A DNA stretch of 34,282 nucleotides, taken from contig QZIM01000017.1 in NCBI GenBank assembly GCA_003599055.1, positions 1 through 34,282 on the forward strand, written 5' to 3'. This DNA is from Candidatus Woesearchaeota archaeon (GTDB lineage: Archaea; Nanobdellota; Nanobdellia; Woesearchaeales; ARS49). The notes beneath the pieces were generated by a model. That model worked only from the letters and a program-made list of their open reading frames with translations, was not told the origin of the DNA and searched no databases. A program made the translations under genes and the position numbers. Below, in pieces: positions 5,380 through 12,783 of this stretch (positions within the stretch are counted from its first letter, which is position 1; each line of letters opens with the position of its first letter).

Positions 5380-7581
5380 ATGGCAGCTGAAGACAAAGTA
5401 GCAAGAATGAAGCGTATGTCGCAAAAGCAGACGGTGATTCGCAATATTGCAACGTCTGCGCACATCCACCACGGAAAGACGGCGTTCACGGATAATCTTC
5501 TCGCGGCAGCGGGCTTTATGTCTGAGGCTGCGGCAGGCGAACTGGATAAGGGTATGGCGACGTGGCAGCACGCGGATGAGCAGGAGCGTTTGATGACGGT
5601 TGATGCGGCGAACGTTTCGATGGTGCACGATTTTCAGGGTGAAGAGTATTTGATTAATTTGATTGACACGCCGGGTCACGTGGATTTCGGCGGGAACGTC
5701 ACGCGGGCTATGCGCGCAATTGACGGTACTGTTGTTCTTGTGTGCGCGTCAGAGGGCATTATGCCGCAGACGGAGACGGTGATGAAGCAGGCGTTAAGGG
5801 AGCGTGTGAAGCCGGTTTTGTTCATCAATAAGGTTGACCGCCTGATTAAGGAGATGCAGTACACTCCTGAGCAGATGCAGAAGCGTTTTATTGACATTAT
5901 CCAGCAGTTCAACAATTTGCTTGAGCAGATTGCGGAGAAGGAGTTTGCGGATAAGTGGAAGGTGAACATTCAGGATGGCAGTGTTGCGTTCGGGTCTGCA
6001 AGGGACAACTGGGCGCTTTCTTTGCCGTATATGCAGAAGAAGGGTGTTAATTTTAAGGATATTTTGAAGATTTATGAGTTGCAGGATGAGGAGCGTGAGA
6101 AGTTCGTGTGGGAGAAGTGTCCGCTTCACGATGTCATTTTGGATATGGTGATTAAGCACTTGCCGAACCCGGTTGAGGCGCAAAAGTACCGTATTCCGAA
6201 GATTTGGCGCGGTGATATTGACACGCCGTTTGGCCAGTCGCTCCTGAACTGCGACCGCAATGGTCCTGTTGCGTTTGTCATTACGCGTATTTTGATTGAG
6301 CCAAAGAGCGGCCGTGAGATTAGCGCGGGCCGTTTGTACAGCGGGACGATTCGCGACGGGATGCAGGTTTATCTCAATAACGCAAAGCAGAACCAGCGTG
6401 TCTCGACCGTGTTTATGTACCAGGGTATCAAGACGGAAATTATGGAGGAGGTTCCTGCGGGGAACGTGCTTGCGATTGCGGGAATTTCCGGCAATGCGGG
6501 TGAAACAATCACGCTGCAGCCCGAGCAGCCGTTCGAGGAACTTAAGCACATTTTCGAGCCGGTTATCACAAAGGCGATTAAGCCGGCAAAGCCGCAGGAC
6601 TTGTCTAAATTGGTCGAAGTCTTAAAGAAGGTTGCAAAGGAGGACCCGTCCGTCAAAATCGAGATTAACCAGGAGACGGGCGAGAACTTGCTGCACGGGA
6701 TGGGTGAATTGCACCTGGAAATCATTGAGGGCCGTATCAAGACGGAAAAGGGCGTTGAGATTCAAACCTCGCCGCCGATTGTCGTGTATCGTGAGACGGT
6801 GAACAAGAAGTCGCCCGAGGCGGAAGGAAAGTCGCCAAACAAGCACAACAAGCTTTACTTTATGGTTGAGCCGCTTGAGCCGGAGGTTGCAGACCTCATT
6901 AGGCGCGGGGACATTCCTGAAGGCCGAACGAAGAAGAAGGACCTTGCGATGCGTGACAAGCTGGTCGCGCTTGGCTGGGATAACGACACTGCGCTCAGCA
7001 TTAAGCAGATTTACAACGGCAATATGTTCATTGATGCAACGCGCGGTATCGTGCAGCTCTCCGAGGCAATCGAGCTCATTCTTGATGGTTTCGAGCAGGT
7101 GATGAATGAGGGTCCTTTGGCGCGTGAGCCTTGCGTTGGTGTCAAGGTGACCTTGCGCGATGCAAAATTGCACGAGGATGCGATTCACCGGGGTCCCGCG
7201 CAGATGCTGCCGTGTGTCCGTGAGGGTATTAAGCTTGCAATGATGAACGCGAACCCGATTATGTTCGAGCCGGTGCAGGTGCACTTAATTGAGGCGCCGG
7301 TTGAGTTCACGGGCGATGTGACAAAGCTTGTGATGAACAAGCGTGGTCAGGTGCTTGAGCTCACGCAGGAGGGCAACCAGTCGATTGTGAAGGCAAAGCT
7401 GCCTGTCGGTGAGATGCTTGGCTGGTCTTCGGACTTGCGTTCGGCAACTGCCGGCCGTGGATTGTCATCACTCGCTGACCAAACGTTCGAAAAGCTTCCT
7501 GCAGAACTGCAGCCAAGAGTGATTCAGCAGATTGTCCAGCGTAAGGGCTTGACTGCTGCGCAATTGGGAGCAGGCGTCTAG
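5380..7581 (+). CDS. fusA: translation elongation factor EF-2
   Basis: This 733-residue GTPase drives ribosomal translocation. The G motifs are AHIHHGKT (27-34), DTPGHVDFGG and NKVDR. The domain order (G, II, III, IV, V) and length match archaeal EF-2. In domain IV, DAIHRGPAQMLP carries H603, the residue modified to diphthamide in archaea and eukaryotes, so the modification site is retained. Two oddities: the P-loop Asp of the usual AHIDHGKT is His30, and the diphthamide loop has GP where the common motif has GG. The gene lies 27 bp after ndk with no separate TATA box visible, so it is probably cotranscribed. Numerous long antisense open frames over it are codon-bias shadows. Confidence 0.97.
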   Translation: MAAEDKVARMKRMSQKQTVIRNIATSAHIHHGKTAFTDNLLAAAGFMSEAAAGELDKGMATWQHADEQERLMTVDAANVSMVHDFQGEEYLINLIDTPGHVDFGGNVTRAMRAIDGTVVLVCASEGIMPQTETVMKQALRERVKPVLFINKVDRLIKEMQYTPEQMQKRFIDIIQQFNNLLEQIAEKEFADKWKVNIQDGSVAFGSARDNWALSLPYMQKKGVNFKDILKIYELQDEEREKFVWEKCPLHDVILDMVIKHLPNPVEAQKYRIPKIWRGDIDTPFGQSLLNCDRNGPVAFVITRILIEPKSGREISAGRLYSGTIRDGMQVYLNNAKQNQRVSTVFMYQGIKTEIMEEVPAGNVLAIAGISGNAGETITLQPEQPFEELKHIFEPVITKAIKPAKPQDLSKLVEVLKKVAKEDPSVKIEINQETGENLLHGMGELHLEIIEGRIKTEKGVEIQTSPPIVVYRETVNKKSPEAEGKSPNKHNKLYFMVEPLEPEVADLIRRGDIPEGRTKKKDLAMRDKLVALGWDNDTALSIKQIYNGNMFIDATRGIVQLSEAIELILDGFEQVMNEGPLAREPCVGVKVTLRDAKLHEDAIHRGPAQMLPCVREGIKLAMMNANPIMFEPVQVHLIEAPVEFTGDVTKLVMNKRGQVLELTQEGNQSIVKAKLPVGEMLGWSSDLRSATAGRGLSSLADQTFEKLPAELQPRVIQQIVQRKGLTAAQLGAGV

Positions 7582-7641
7582 GTCGCGCGACGTCTGCGAG
7601 CGGAGAGAATGTTTTAATTATGCTCGCAACGCGGGCATTTA

Positions 7642-7702
7642 TTTCAGTCTTGGGTTCAATACCCTGAAGCTCTGCTTCGGAAGACAACAACCCAAGCTGA
7701 AA
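7642..7702. repeat. nested inverted repeat with REP-like core (copy 1)
   Basis: The outer stem is TTTCAG (7642-7647) and CTTGGGTT (7649-7656) pairing with AACCCAAG (7689-7696) and CTGAAA (7697-7702). The inner hairpin is CTGAAGC (7664-7670), loop TCT, GCTTCGG (7674-7680). The core motif AATACCC-YGRAGC-TCT-GCTYCGG is shared with the next element. It lies downstream of EF-2. Confidence 0.75.
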
Positions 7703-7707
7703 GACAG

Positions 7708-7789
7708 AAATTGCCGTTCGCGAAGCGAGAAAATTCGCGTAATACCCCGGAGCTCTGCTCCGGTGGGATAGCGAATTTTCAGGCAATTT
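7708..7789. repeat. nested inverted repeat with REP-like core (copy 2)
   Basis: Outer arms AAATTGCC (7708-7715) and GGCAATTT (7782-7789) enclose GAAAATTCGC (7729-7738) with GCGAATTTTC (7771-7780). The inner hairpin is CCGGAGC (7747-7753), loop TCT, GCTCCGG (7757-7763). A small side hairpin TCGC-GAA-GCGA sits at 7718-7728. A T-rich run follows, so the RNA could also act as a terminator of the EF-2 operon. Confidence 0.75.
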
Positions 7790-7800
7790 TTTTATTTTTT
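7787..7800 (+). terminator. T-rich terminator candidate after EF-2 operon
   Basis: Seven T residues, an A, then six T residues directly follow the closing arm of the nested hairpin. U-tracts are the usual archaeal termination signal. No other T-tract lies nearer the EF-2 stop. Confidence 0.45.
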
Positions 7801-7838
7801 GTTTCTCGACGCGAGCGGAGGAGCGCATTTTGATCAAA

Positions 7839-7899
7839 CTGCGAAAATCAAAGATTTTCGAGGACCAGAAAATCGGCGGATTTTCTTGGCTTTTCGCAG
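7839..7899. repeat. third nested inverted repeat, A/T-tract type
   Basis: CTGCGAAAA (7839-7847) pairs with TTTTCGCAG (7891-7899). Inside are CGAAAATC-AAA-GATTTTCG (7842-7860), which competes with the outer stem, and AGAAAATC-GGCG-GATTTTCT (7867-7886). The stretch 7582-8020 otherwise holds no convincing gene; a 97-codon plus-strand frame across it is unsupported. Confidence 0.65.
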
Positions 7900-7986
7900 A
7901 AAGTTTGCGGCTCAGCTTGGTGCGGGTGTTTAGTTTTTTTCTCTGTTTTGCTTTATTTTTTGGAAATTTTCCGGCTTTTTTGACGG

Positions 7987-7996
7987 AAGTTTTAAG
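7987..7996 (+). promoter_or_regulatory. promoter of antitoxin A
   Basis: AAGTTTTAAG has its TATA centre at 7993, 28 bp before ATG 8021. The same GGAAGTTTTAA core precedes antitoxin B, and a variant precedes antitoxin C. Confidence 0.6.
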
Positions 7997-8020
7997 AAGA
8001 GCACGCCCGTCACAAGAGGT

Positions 8021-8149
8021 ATGCAGATGCTCGTATGCACCAAACCAAAACAGTCGCCAAAGGCAAAAAAAGAGGAGTTTCCTTCACTTCTTGAGCAGGC
8101 AAAGGCGTCTCTTGAGGATTTAAGGGCTGGCAGAGTTCGGGAAGTTTAG
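8021..8149 (+). CDS. small antitoxin (convergent TA cassette A)
   Basis: This 42-residue protein starts MQMLVCTKPKQSPKAKKEE and ends in the helix SLEDLRAGRVREV. It is homologous by eye to the 43-residue gene at 17717 (start MQRLVS, end TLEDLKAGRVREV), and more distantly to the one at 17179 (DDIKNGRF). The conserved C-terminal helix would suit binding of a RelE-like toxin. It is leaderless by promoter position, and the start is chosen by alignment with the 17717 copy. The last 4 bp overlap the 3' end of the toxin gene on the other strand. The antitoxin role is inferred from the three-fold recurrence with RelE-like genes. Confidence 0.65.
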   Translation: MQMLVCTKPKQSPKAKKEEFPSLLEQAKASLEDLRAGRVREV

Positions 8150-8448
8150 AGTTTTTCTGCAAGTTTTTTGAACGCTTGAAGGTGCTCTTTGATGAATGCA
8201 ATTATCTCTTTTTGGTCGCGTTTATTGCCCAGTGCGATGAAGATGATTTTTTTCAAGTCGGGATAGGTGAGAAAGTGCAATCTGAGCCCGCTGAACTTCT
8301 TTTCCCGAAGAAAGTGATTGCCAAGTGGTTTGCCGATGTGCGGGTCAGTTCGCAGGCGCAGTTCGAATCGCTCGATGAGCGGGTGATAGTGGCCGTCAAT
8401 TTTTGCGTATTGTTTTGCAAATCGGGCGCCGTGAAAGATGCGGTACAT
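8146..8448 (-). CDS. RelE/ParE-superfamily toxin (cassette A)
   Basis: This 100-residue protein starts MYRIFHGARFAKQYAKIDGH. The RelE/ParE fold pattern is visible: N-terminal helices, then the strand block with HFLREKKFSGLRLHFLTY and IIFIALGNKRDQKE. RelE proteins cleave mRNA on the ribosome, while ParE proteins poison gyrase. I cannot tell which applies. The start ATG 8448 lies 26 bp from a TATA box (TTAATAT rising from 8471), so the upstream in-frame ATG at 8487 is rejected. The gene is transcribed toward its presumed antitoxin and overlaps it by 4 bp, unlike the usual codirectional type II operon. Confidence 0.7.
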   Translation of the reverse strand: MYRIFHGARFAKQYAKIDGHYHPLIERFELRLRTDPHIGKPLGNHFLREKKFSGLRLHFLTYPDLKKIIFIALGNKRDQKEIIAFIKEHLQAFKKLAEKL

Positions 8449-8465
8449 TGTCCGCACAAGATGTG

Positions 8466-8511
8466 TTCGCTTAATATGCCTTCGCATGAAAAAGCGGGAA
8501 GGTTTTCAGAA
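8466..8511 (-). promoter_or_regulatory. conserved toxin promoter element (copy A)
   Basis: Read on the minus strand: TGAAAACCTTCCCGCTTTTT, a short variable spacer, then GCGAAGGCATATTAAGCG. The last part contains the TATA box of toxin A. Near-identical blocks occur at 17627-17669, 18166-18208 and 9288-9331. Conservation well beyond a TATA box suggests a regulator-binding site or a recently duplicated cassette. Confidence 0.65.
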
Positions 8512-8546
8512 ACGACGTGCAGATTGATGCGGGTGTGTTTTTTGCT

Positions 8547-8921
8547 CTAAATGAGTATTTCCACACTCAGTTTGTCAAAATCGACTTTTGGGCGGGTTTT
8601 TCTTCGTTCATCGCGGTGTTTTTCAAGGGTGATAAGTCCTAAGCGCGCAAGAACGGCGATGTCGGTGTTGACGCTCTTAAGGTCGCGCTTGATGAGTTTT
8701 GCCAGTTGGTAGATGGAGTCGGGCTCGTGCTTTTTGATGGCGTGCAGGAGGTCGAGGCGTTTATCCGTGATGACTTTGCGAAGCGTTGCAGTATTTGGAA
8801 ACGAGAGTTCGTAAGGGTTTGCGATTCTTTGTCCGGCCCACACGTTCACGAATGCTGCTTGTGCATCTTTAATGAATTGTTCTCTTGTTTTGACGGTGAT
8901 GTTGAGATGTTTGAGGTTCAT
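8547..8921 (-). CDS. TumA-like (HVO_A0114-type) winged-helix antitoxin/regulator
   Basis: The 124 residues start at ATG 8921 (MNLKHLNITVKTREQFIKDA). A winged helix-turn-helix occupies residues about 50-110 (RLDLLHAIKKHEPDSIYQLA, then SVNTDIAVLARLGLITLEKH). Proteins of this HVO_A0114-like type pair with TumE (DUF6516) toxins in archaea and bacteria, and here a TumE-like gene lies directly upstream with an ATGA overlap. Likely role: DNA-binding antitoxin that represses its own operon. A longer frame starting at 8981 lies over the TumE gene and is rejected. Confidence 0.75.
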   Translation of the reverse strand: MNLKHLNITVKTREQFIKDAQAAFVNVWAGQRIANPYELSFPNTATLRKVITDKRLDLLHAIKKHEPDSIYQLAKLIKRDLKSVNTDIAVLARLGLITLEKHRDERRKTRPKVDFDKLSVEILI

Positions 8922-9160
8922 TTTATGGTGCCTCTTCTGATTTTGTCGAGGTCGTTTGCAAAGTCTTCGCACAGGACCCATTCATCAATGAACGCGTAGG
9001 GGACGATGCGGTCTCGGATATGCTTGTGGTGGTTGCTGGCTCCGCTTCCGTGATTCTCGTTGTCATAGCCAAGGAGTCTCTTGCCGTTCCTGATGCAGGC
9101 AAATGAATAGGAGATGCCTTCGGGGCAGCTGGACGAAGGAGGGACTCGCCATGCCCGCAT
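8918..9160 (-). CDS. TumE-like toxin (DUF6516), start region possibly frameshifted
   Basis: From ATG 9160 there are 80 residues: MRAWRVPPSSSCPEGISYSF, then the family-typical GYDNENHGSGASNHHKH and the C-terminal DEWVLCEDFANDLDKIRRG. The family normally has about 15-20 more N-terminal residues. Those are encoded in the same frame upstream (ELFNHEWTEENGDFVS, 9161-9208) but lack a normal start. The ATG at the expected leaderless position (9210, 28 bp from a TATA box at about 9238) is in a different frame. A one-base deletion just after that ATG, a rare start codon, or a truncated active form are all possible. The TumE-TumA order with ATGA coupling is standard. Confidence 0.65.
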   Translation of the reverse strand: MRAWRVPPSSSCPEGISYSFACIRNGKRLLGYDNENHGSGASNHHKHIRDRIVPYAFIDEWVLCEDFANDLDKIRRGTIK

Positions 9161-9232
9161 CGAGACAAAGTCTCCGTTTTCTTCGGTCCATTCGTGGTTG
9201 AACAGTTCATCAGTTATAGGGTACGAAATACC

Positions 9233-9241
9233 TCATATATA
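9233..9241 (-). promoter_or_regulatory. TATA box upstream of TumE
   Basis: The minus strand reads TTATATAT with its centre at about 9238, about 28 bp before the ATG at 9210. That ATG is out of frame with the TumE body. Confidence 0.5.
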
Positions 9242-9287
9242 AGTTTTCCGAAAAAACGGAAGTCTCCATCAGGAGTTCGGGACATTC

Positions 9288-9331
9288 GCGCTTAATATGC
9301 CCATCGCAGGAAAGTCCGGAATATTTTCAGA
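9288..9331 (-). promoter_or_regulatory. orphan copy of the toxin promoter element (copy D)
   Basis: On the minus strand GGGCATATTAAGCGCG and the preceding TTCCGGACTTTCC match the element upstream of toxins A, B and C with several changes. No RelE-like gene follows. A 19-codon frame (ATG 9269) at the leaderless position ends at the TumE leader. It may be a relic of a fourth cassette replaced by TumAE, or it may now serve TumE. Confidence 0.5.
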
Positions 9332-10196
9332 ATGTGAGCATATACGGTGGTTCTGCGCAAATTTCAATGTTCACGTTTTTTCGGGTGAGGTGTTTTTTGC
9401 AGAACTCTTTTGATTGGGTGTACGGAGGGTTTTTGTTGCTCGGGAATCCGTCGAGGGATTCGTGCCGGTGGATGGAGAGAGTGATTGGTCCTTCGGAAGG
9501 GGGGATGTTGTTGATGGCGGGGATGTAAAAGAGGATGTTTTGGTAGGTGTGGCTTTCTGCTGCTCTTTTTGGGGTGAGTTCCTTGCAGGTTGGGGGGCAG
9601 GTGGGCGGCGAGTGAAGGAGTGCGTTTCGTTCTTCTTCCGAGGTTGCGCAGACGGTTGCCCAGCGGTGCTGGGTGACGGCGTGGCAATACGCAATATAGG
9701 TTGTGAGCCGTTCGAATTCTGTTTTGAGGATGGGCGTGTCGCCGAGCATTCGCTGTGCGCGTTCGTACAGTCCGTCCTCGCCGTCTCTCCAGTGGGTTCG
9801 CCAGTCGAGGAAGAGGTCGGTGAGGTCGTCGTGTGTGCGCGGGTGTTTTACGGGCGGTTTTGCCGCGCGGTACTCGCGCACCCAGGAAAAGTAGCGCTGC
9901 TGTTTTTCAGAGTCAAAATGTCTGAGTGCGTAGAGGATTTCTGCGTGGACTGCTTCCTGGTGCGGGTTCTCTTCGCCGCGCGCCCGTCTTTTACTTTCCT
10001 CAAGTTCGTGGAATATCATGATTTCCCAAAATTCGCGCGGGGCGCTTTGGTCCTGAAAGAAGGTGTTGTGGCCAAAGCCGGAGTGGTCGCTTTTGATGAA
10101 TTCGTACGTGCAGCCCTCGTAACGCGCGGTAATTGCGTGCGGGGTTTCTCCAAGGAGGGTTACGCGCTCGATTGCGATGAGGTCGTCGAGGCTCAT
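9327..10196 (-). CDS. unrecognised 289-residue protein, possible metal-binding helix
   Basis: It starts MSLDDLIAIERVTLLGETPH. Residues about 60-90 contain IMIFHELEESKRRARG and QEAVHAEILYALRHF, a pair of His/Glu-bearing helices that could bind metal but do not match a peptidase motif I can name. The C-terminal third has several Cys and His (PPTCPPTCKELTPKRAAES) and a run of proline-rich loops. There is no signal peptide or membrane helix. A TATA box at 10217-10226 is 25-26 bp upstream, which supports this start. The function is unknown. Confidence 0.7.
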   Translation of the reverse strand: MSLDDLIAIERVTLLGETPHAITARYEGCTYEFIKSDHSGFGHNTFFQDQSAPREFWEIMIFHELEESKRRARGEENPHQEAVHAEILYALRHFDSEKQQRYFSWVREYRAAKPPVKHPRTHDDLTDLFLDWRTHWRDGEDGLYERAQRMLGDTPILKTEFERLTTYIAYCHAVTQHRWATVCATSEEERNALLHSPPTCPPTCKELTPKRAAESHTYQNILFYIPAINNIPPSEGPITLSIHRHESLDGFPSNKNPPYTQSKEFCKKHLTRKNVNIEICAEPPYMLTF

Positions 10197-10216
10197 ATGT
10201 GCGGGCAGGGGAAGAG

Positions 10217-10226
10217 ATTTATAAAA
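10217..10226 (-). promoter_or_regulatory. TATA box for the 10196 gene
   Basis: The minus strand reads ATTTTATAAA, placing transcription start on the ATG at 10196. Confidence 0.65.
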
Positions 10227-10319
10227 TTTCCGTTTTTAAACTACTGAGAAGTGAATACTTTTTTTGGTTTTGCGTTGTCAGGGGAGGGGTCGATGATAAC
10301 GGTCTCTTTTTTTGGGCGG

Positions 10320-10691
10320 CTAAAACATCCCTTTCTCGTTCTTTATGTCTTTTGGGACTTCCTGTGCAACATCCCACAGTTCAGCTATTTTGCCGTCAAG
10401 GAAGCGGAATAGGTGGACTATTGCATAGCCGCTCTCTTCCTTGTTGTGTTTGACGTGGAGGTGGATTGCGACTAAATCTTCATCTTCGAGTGCGTTTTTG
10501 ATATCAATTGTGATGTTCGGATTCTTCGTGTGCGCATCTATCATTGCGTTCATAAGAGACTCTGCGTCGCTTTTGAACTGCGCGTTGTGGTGGACAAAAT
10601 TCTTGCCGATATGTTTTGCGTATGCTTCTTTAATCTTGTGCGCAACTATCATTTGCAGGAATTCGACTGCGTGGTCTTTGTTGGTTGTCAT
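10320..10691 (-). CDS. SnoaL-like (NTF2-fold) protein
   Basis: This 123-residue protein has the SnoaL/NTF2-like pattern: a helical start (HAVEFLQMIVAHKIKEAYAK), FVHHNAQFKSDAESLMNAM, and the strand region VAIHLHVKHNKEESGYAIVH followed by FRFLDGKIAELWD. Members are small enzymes or ligand binders with a conical pocket, and the substrate here cannot be predicted. It is the last gene of the seven-gene operon and overlaps the TfoX-like gene by 4 bp (ATGA). Confidence 0.75.
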   Translation of the reverse strand: MTTNKDHAVEFLQMIVAHKIKEAYAKHIGKNFVHHNAQFKSDAESLMNAMIDAHTKNPNITIDIKNALEDEDLVAIHLHVKHNKEESGYAIVHLFRFLDGKIAELWDVAQEVPKDIKNEKGMF

Positions 10692-11014
10692 TTTTTGAGT
10701 GTTTGGACGAATGTTTTTGCCATTTCAATCCAACTTTTGAGTTGTTTGTCTGTTTTGATTCCTGCGGGTGCTACGTAGATGAATCCTTTCATTGGCTTTC
10801 CGGTGAAGTCCATGGGGCGTGTGTGGGGCTTCTTGAGCGCAGGTTCATTATTCTCGGGCCCGACGCGTGCAAGCAATTCGTCTTTGGTGATGCCGACGAA
10901 CATTTTACCATGCAAAAGAAAAGCAATTCCGCCGAACATTTTTTTCTCATCAATGCCGCGCAGGGACTTCACGGCCTTGCGGATTCGTTCTGCGAGTTTT
11001 TCGTCGTATGCCAT
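10688..11014 (-). CDS. TfoX N-terminal-domain protein
   Basis: The 108 residues match the stand-alone TfoX-N family: RGIDEKKMFGGIAFLLHGKM, then VGITKDELLARVGPEN and the late MDFTGKPMKGFIYV. In gamma-proteobacteria TfoX/Sxy controls competence through an additional C-terminal domain that is absent here, so that role should not be assumed. Stand-alone TfoX-N proteins have no well-defined function. It sits within a tightly overlapping operon. Confidence 0.85.
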   Translation of the reverse strand: MAYDEKLAERIRKAVKSLRGIDEKKMFGGIAFLLHGKMFVGITKDELLARVGPENNEPALKKPHTRPMDFTGKPMKGFIYVAPAGIKTDKQLKSWIEMAKTFVQTLKK

Positions 11015-11376
11015 TAGTTAAGGTCAACAATCGCTTCAAACCCGCCGTATGCCATTCTTTTCATGTCGAAGGGCATGGGTTGGTTTTTGTCGTATTTCTT
11101 TTCCATCTCTTTCATCACGCGCTTGTTCACGGCGTCGCGGTGCTTTTTGTTTGTGTAGGTGATGAAGGAGAAGACGACAGTCTCTCCTTTCTTTGCTTTC
11201 GCCATTTTCTCGTATTTGAGCGTTGACCATTTGTTGTCAAGCTCGTTTCCGATGCATTCGACGTATTGGAGCGCGCCGTGTTTCATCCATATCTTGCCTG
11301 CTTCTTGTGCTGTTTTTTTGTATTTGCCGATGTTCTTTTTTGGCAGCGGCAAAACGTATCCGTCGATGTAGGTCAT
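11014..11376 (-). CDS. DUF1428 family protein
   Basis: This 120-residue protein has the DUF1428 hallmarks: MTYIDGYVLPLPKKNIGKYK, the WMKHGALQYVECIGNEL segment, ETVVFSFITYTNKKHRDAVN and the late PFDMKRMAYGGFEAIVDL. The family adopts a dimeric alpha/beta-barrel fold (ABM-like). No enzymatic role is established to my knowledge. It overlaps the gene before it by 4 bp and the one after it by 1 bp. Confidence 0.85.
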   Translation of the reverse strand: MTYIDGYVLPLPKKNIGKYKKTAQEAGKIWMKHGALQYVECIGNELDNKWSTLKYEKMAKAKKGETVVFSFITYTNKKHRDAVNKRVMKEMEKKYDKNQPMPFDMKRMAYGGFEAIVDLN

Positions 11377-11924
11377 GGTTGTGTTCCTCCCTGCAGGAGT
11401 TCTGCAAGTTTTTGTGTGGTGTTGTAATTGCGAAGGGTCATTCGTTGATAAATCTTTTTGGTGATGAGCTTGCTGATTTTGCTTTTCATAATCCCGCTTA
11501 GGGGTGTGGAGAGGTAGAGCGCGCCTGGCCCGATTGCAAGGGAGTCAACGCCTTCTTTGAGTTCGATTTCTTTTGCCGCGTCGCCAGCAGAAGGGGGTTC
11601 TTTGATGAACGCGACGTATTTGCGCAGGTCGTTTTTTCGCGCCCAGTTCGTCGGGGCTGACGCGATGAGGTTTTTCATTTGTTGTGCGGAGCGAACAAGC
11701 ACGGTTGACTGGTAGTTGAATGTTTTGGAGAGGAATTGTTCGATGTCTTTTTCGAGTTTAGCGGTGTTTTTTTCGGTTGAGGTGAAAATGACGTTGCCGC
11801 TTTGGATGTAGGTTTTGACGTTGGTGTAGCCGTTTTTTTCAAATGCTGCCTGAAGGTCGGCCATTTTGATAATGTTTTTGCCGCCGACGTTGATGCCGCG
11901 CAGCAGGGCAACGAAAGCGCTCAT
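11373..11924 (-). CDS. DUF1697 family protein
   Basis: The 183 residues start MSAFVALLRGINVGGKNIIK, the typical DUF1697 opening, followed by MADLQAAFEKNGYTNVKTYI and QSGNVIF. The length agrees with the family. The function is unknown. It is common in bacteria and scattered in archaea. ATGA overlaps on both sides indicate translational coupling. Confidence 0.88.
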   Translation of the reverse strand: MSAFVALLRGINVGGKNIIKMADLQAAFEKNGYTNVKTYIQSGNVIFTSTEKNTAKLEKDIEQFLSKTFNYQSTVLVRSAQQMKNLIASAPTNWARKNDLRKYVAFIKEPPSAGDAAKEIELKEGVDSLAIGPGALYLSTPLSGIMKSKISKLITKKIYQRMTLRNYNTTQKLAELLQGGTQP

Positions 11925-12352
11925 GGGGTGAGCCCGGGGTTTTTTGCCGCTTTTTTGATTACTTCTTTGAGCGCGGGTAAGTTGACGTCGGCGAGTTTTT
12001 TGAACCTGATGCAGCTTTTGCCGACGGAGACTTTGCCAAGCTGTTTTTTGTATTTTTCCGCAAGGTATTTGCCCTTTTCAAGCGCGCAGATGTAAATTGA
12101 GATGTGGTGTTTTTGGCTTGCGAGTGCGACAACGGGCCAGTCGATTGTTTCTTTCTTATAATTCACGTATCTGAATTTGCCGTAGCCGAGCATGTTGTAG
12201 GCGAAGTGCGCTTTGAGTTTGGGCGACTGTTTTTGAATGAGGGTGTGCAAAAAGAGGATGGTGTCTTTGCGCTCGGGCGGGAGTGCGTCGATATATTCTT
12301 TCACGTTTCTTGCTTTTGTGGGCTTGAACATGTTGGTCATCGTTGTCGTCAC
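11921..12352 (-). CDS. DUF1801 (YdhG-like) family protein
   Basis: This 143-residue protein has the DUF1801 pattern: VKEYIDALPPERKDTILFLH, LKAHFAYNMLGYGKFRYV and a late SVGKSCIRFKKLADVNLPAL. The family has an iron-chaperone-like (frataxin-like) fold in some members, and its function is not established. The start is chosen because ATG 12352 overlaps the upstream stop as ATGA. Confidence 0.85.
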   Translation of the reverse strand: MTTTMTNMFKPTKARNVKEYIDALPPERKDTILFLHTLIQKQSPKLKAHFAYNMLGYGKFRYVNYKKETIDWPVVALASQKHHISIYICALEKGKYLAEKYKKQLGKVSVGKSCIRFKKLADVNLPALKEVIKKAAKNPGLTP

Positions 12353-12780
12353 CTGGTTTTCGGTTCTGTTTTTTTGAGGATTATTTCTTCTTTGTCCTGT
12401 TTGAAGGTTATGTGGAACTGTTCGAAAAATCCGTTTCGCCCGGGCAGAAGAGGGGTGCTGTTGGTTGCGTCCTGCAGGACGAGCGCAGGTACGGTGAGCG
12501 GGTAGTGCTCGTGTTTGCCCTTGAGGGTGAAGGTGAGCCTCGTCTTTCGGACGTTTACTTTTCCGCCGATTCCGCCTGTTTCAAGTGTATCGGTCTGTTT
12601 GAGTCCCAGTACTTCTGCGAGGTCTTTGGGAATGACCGTGGTGTCTGCGCCGGAATCAATGAGGGCATTGACGATAATGGCGCGTCCGTGTGCGTCATGA
12701 ATATGGGCGGGTATGAATGGTGCCTTCCAAAGCGTTTTGTCAGGGCGGCTGACGCGAACGTATTTGAAGATGATTGCCAT
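12349..12780 (-). CDS. retropepsin-like aspartic protease
   Basis: This 143-residue protein has the retroviral-type aspartic protease signature NALIDSGADTTVIPKDLA, with the catalytic Asp at D42 (D-S-G), and the second hallmark GRNGFFEQFHITFKQ. A single-domain protein of this type must dimerise to form the active site. It lies 3 bp downstream of a DUF5678 gene, a pairing I recall from other archaeal genomes. Substrates are unknown. Confidence 0.85.
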   Translation of the reverse strand: MAIIFKYVRVSRPDKTLWKAPFIPAHIHDAHGRAIIVNALIDSGADTTVIPKDLAEVLGLKQTDTLETGGIGGKVNVRKTRLTFTLKGKHEHYPLTVPALVLQDATNSTPLLPGRNGFFEQFHITFKQDKEEIILKKTEPKTR

Positions 12781-12783
12781 TGA

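Noticed and set aside
4903-7284. Long minus-strand open frames antisense to ndk and EF-2
   Set aside because: They follow from codon bias of the highly expressed plus-strand genes and have no promoter or recognisable domain.
7582-8020. tRNA or rRNA gene in the EF-2 downstream region
   Set aside because: The hairpins do not form a cloverleaf with a T-loop or anticodon arm, and the nested palindromes explain the structure.
7830-8123. 97-codon plus-strand frame after EF-2
   Set aside because: It spans palindromic elements and the antitoxin A promoter, overlaps antitoxin A in another frame and has no family resemblance.
9208-9285. Short frames (19 and 23 codons) after the orphan promoter element
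   Set aside because: Too short, not related to the toxins, and no conserved motif. Mentioned only as part of the orphan element.
10688-11014. Competence regulator Sxy
   Set aside because: Only the N-terminal TfoX domain is present, and competence control cannot be inferred from it.
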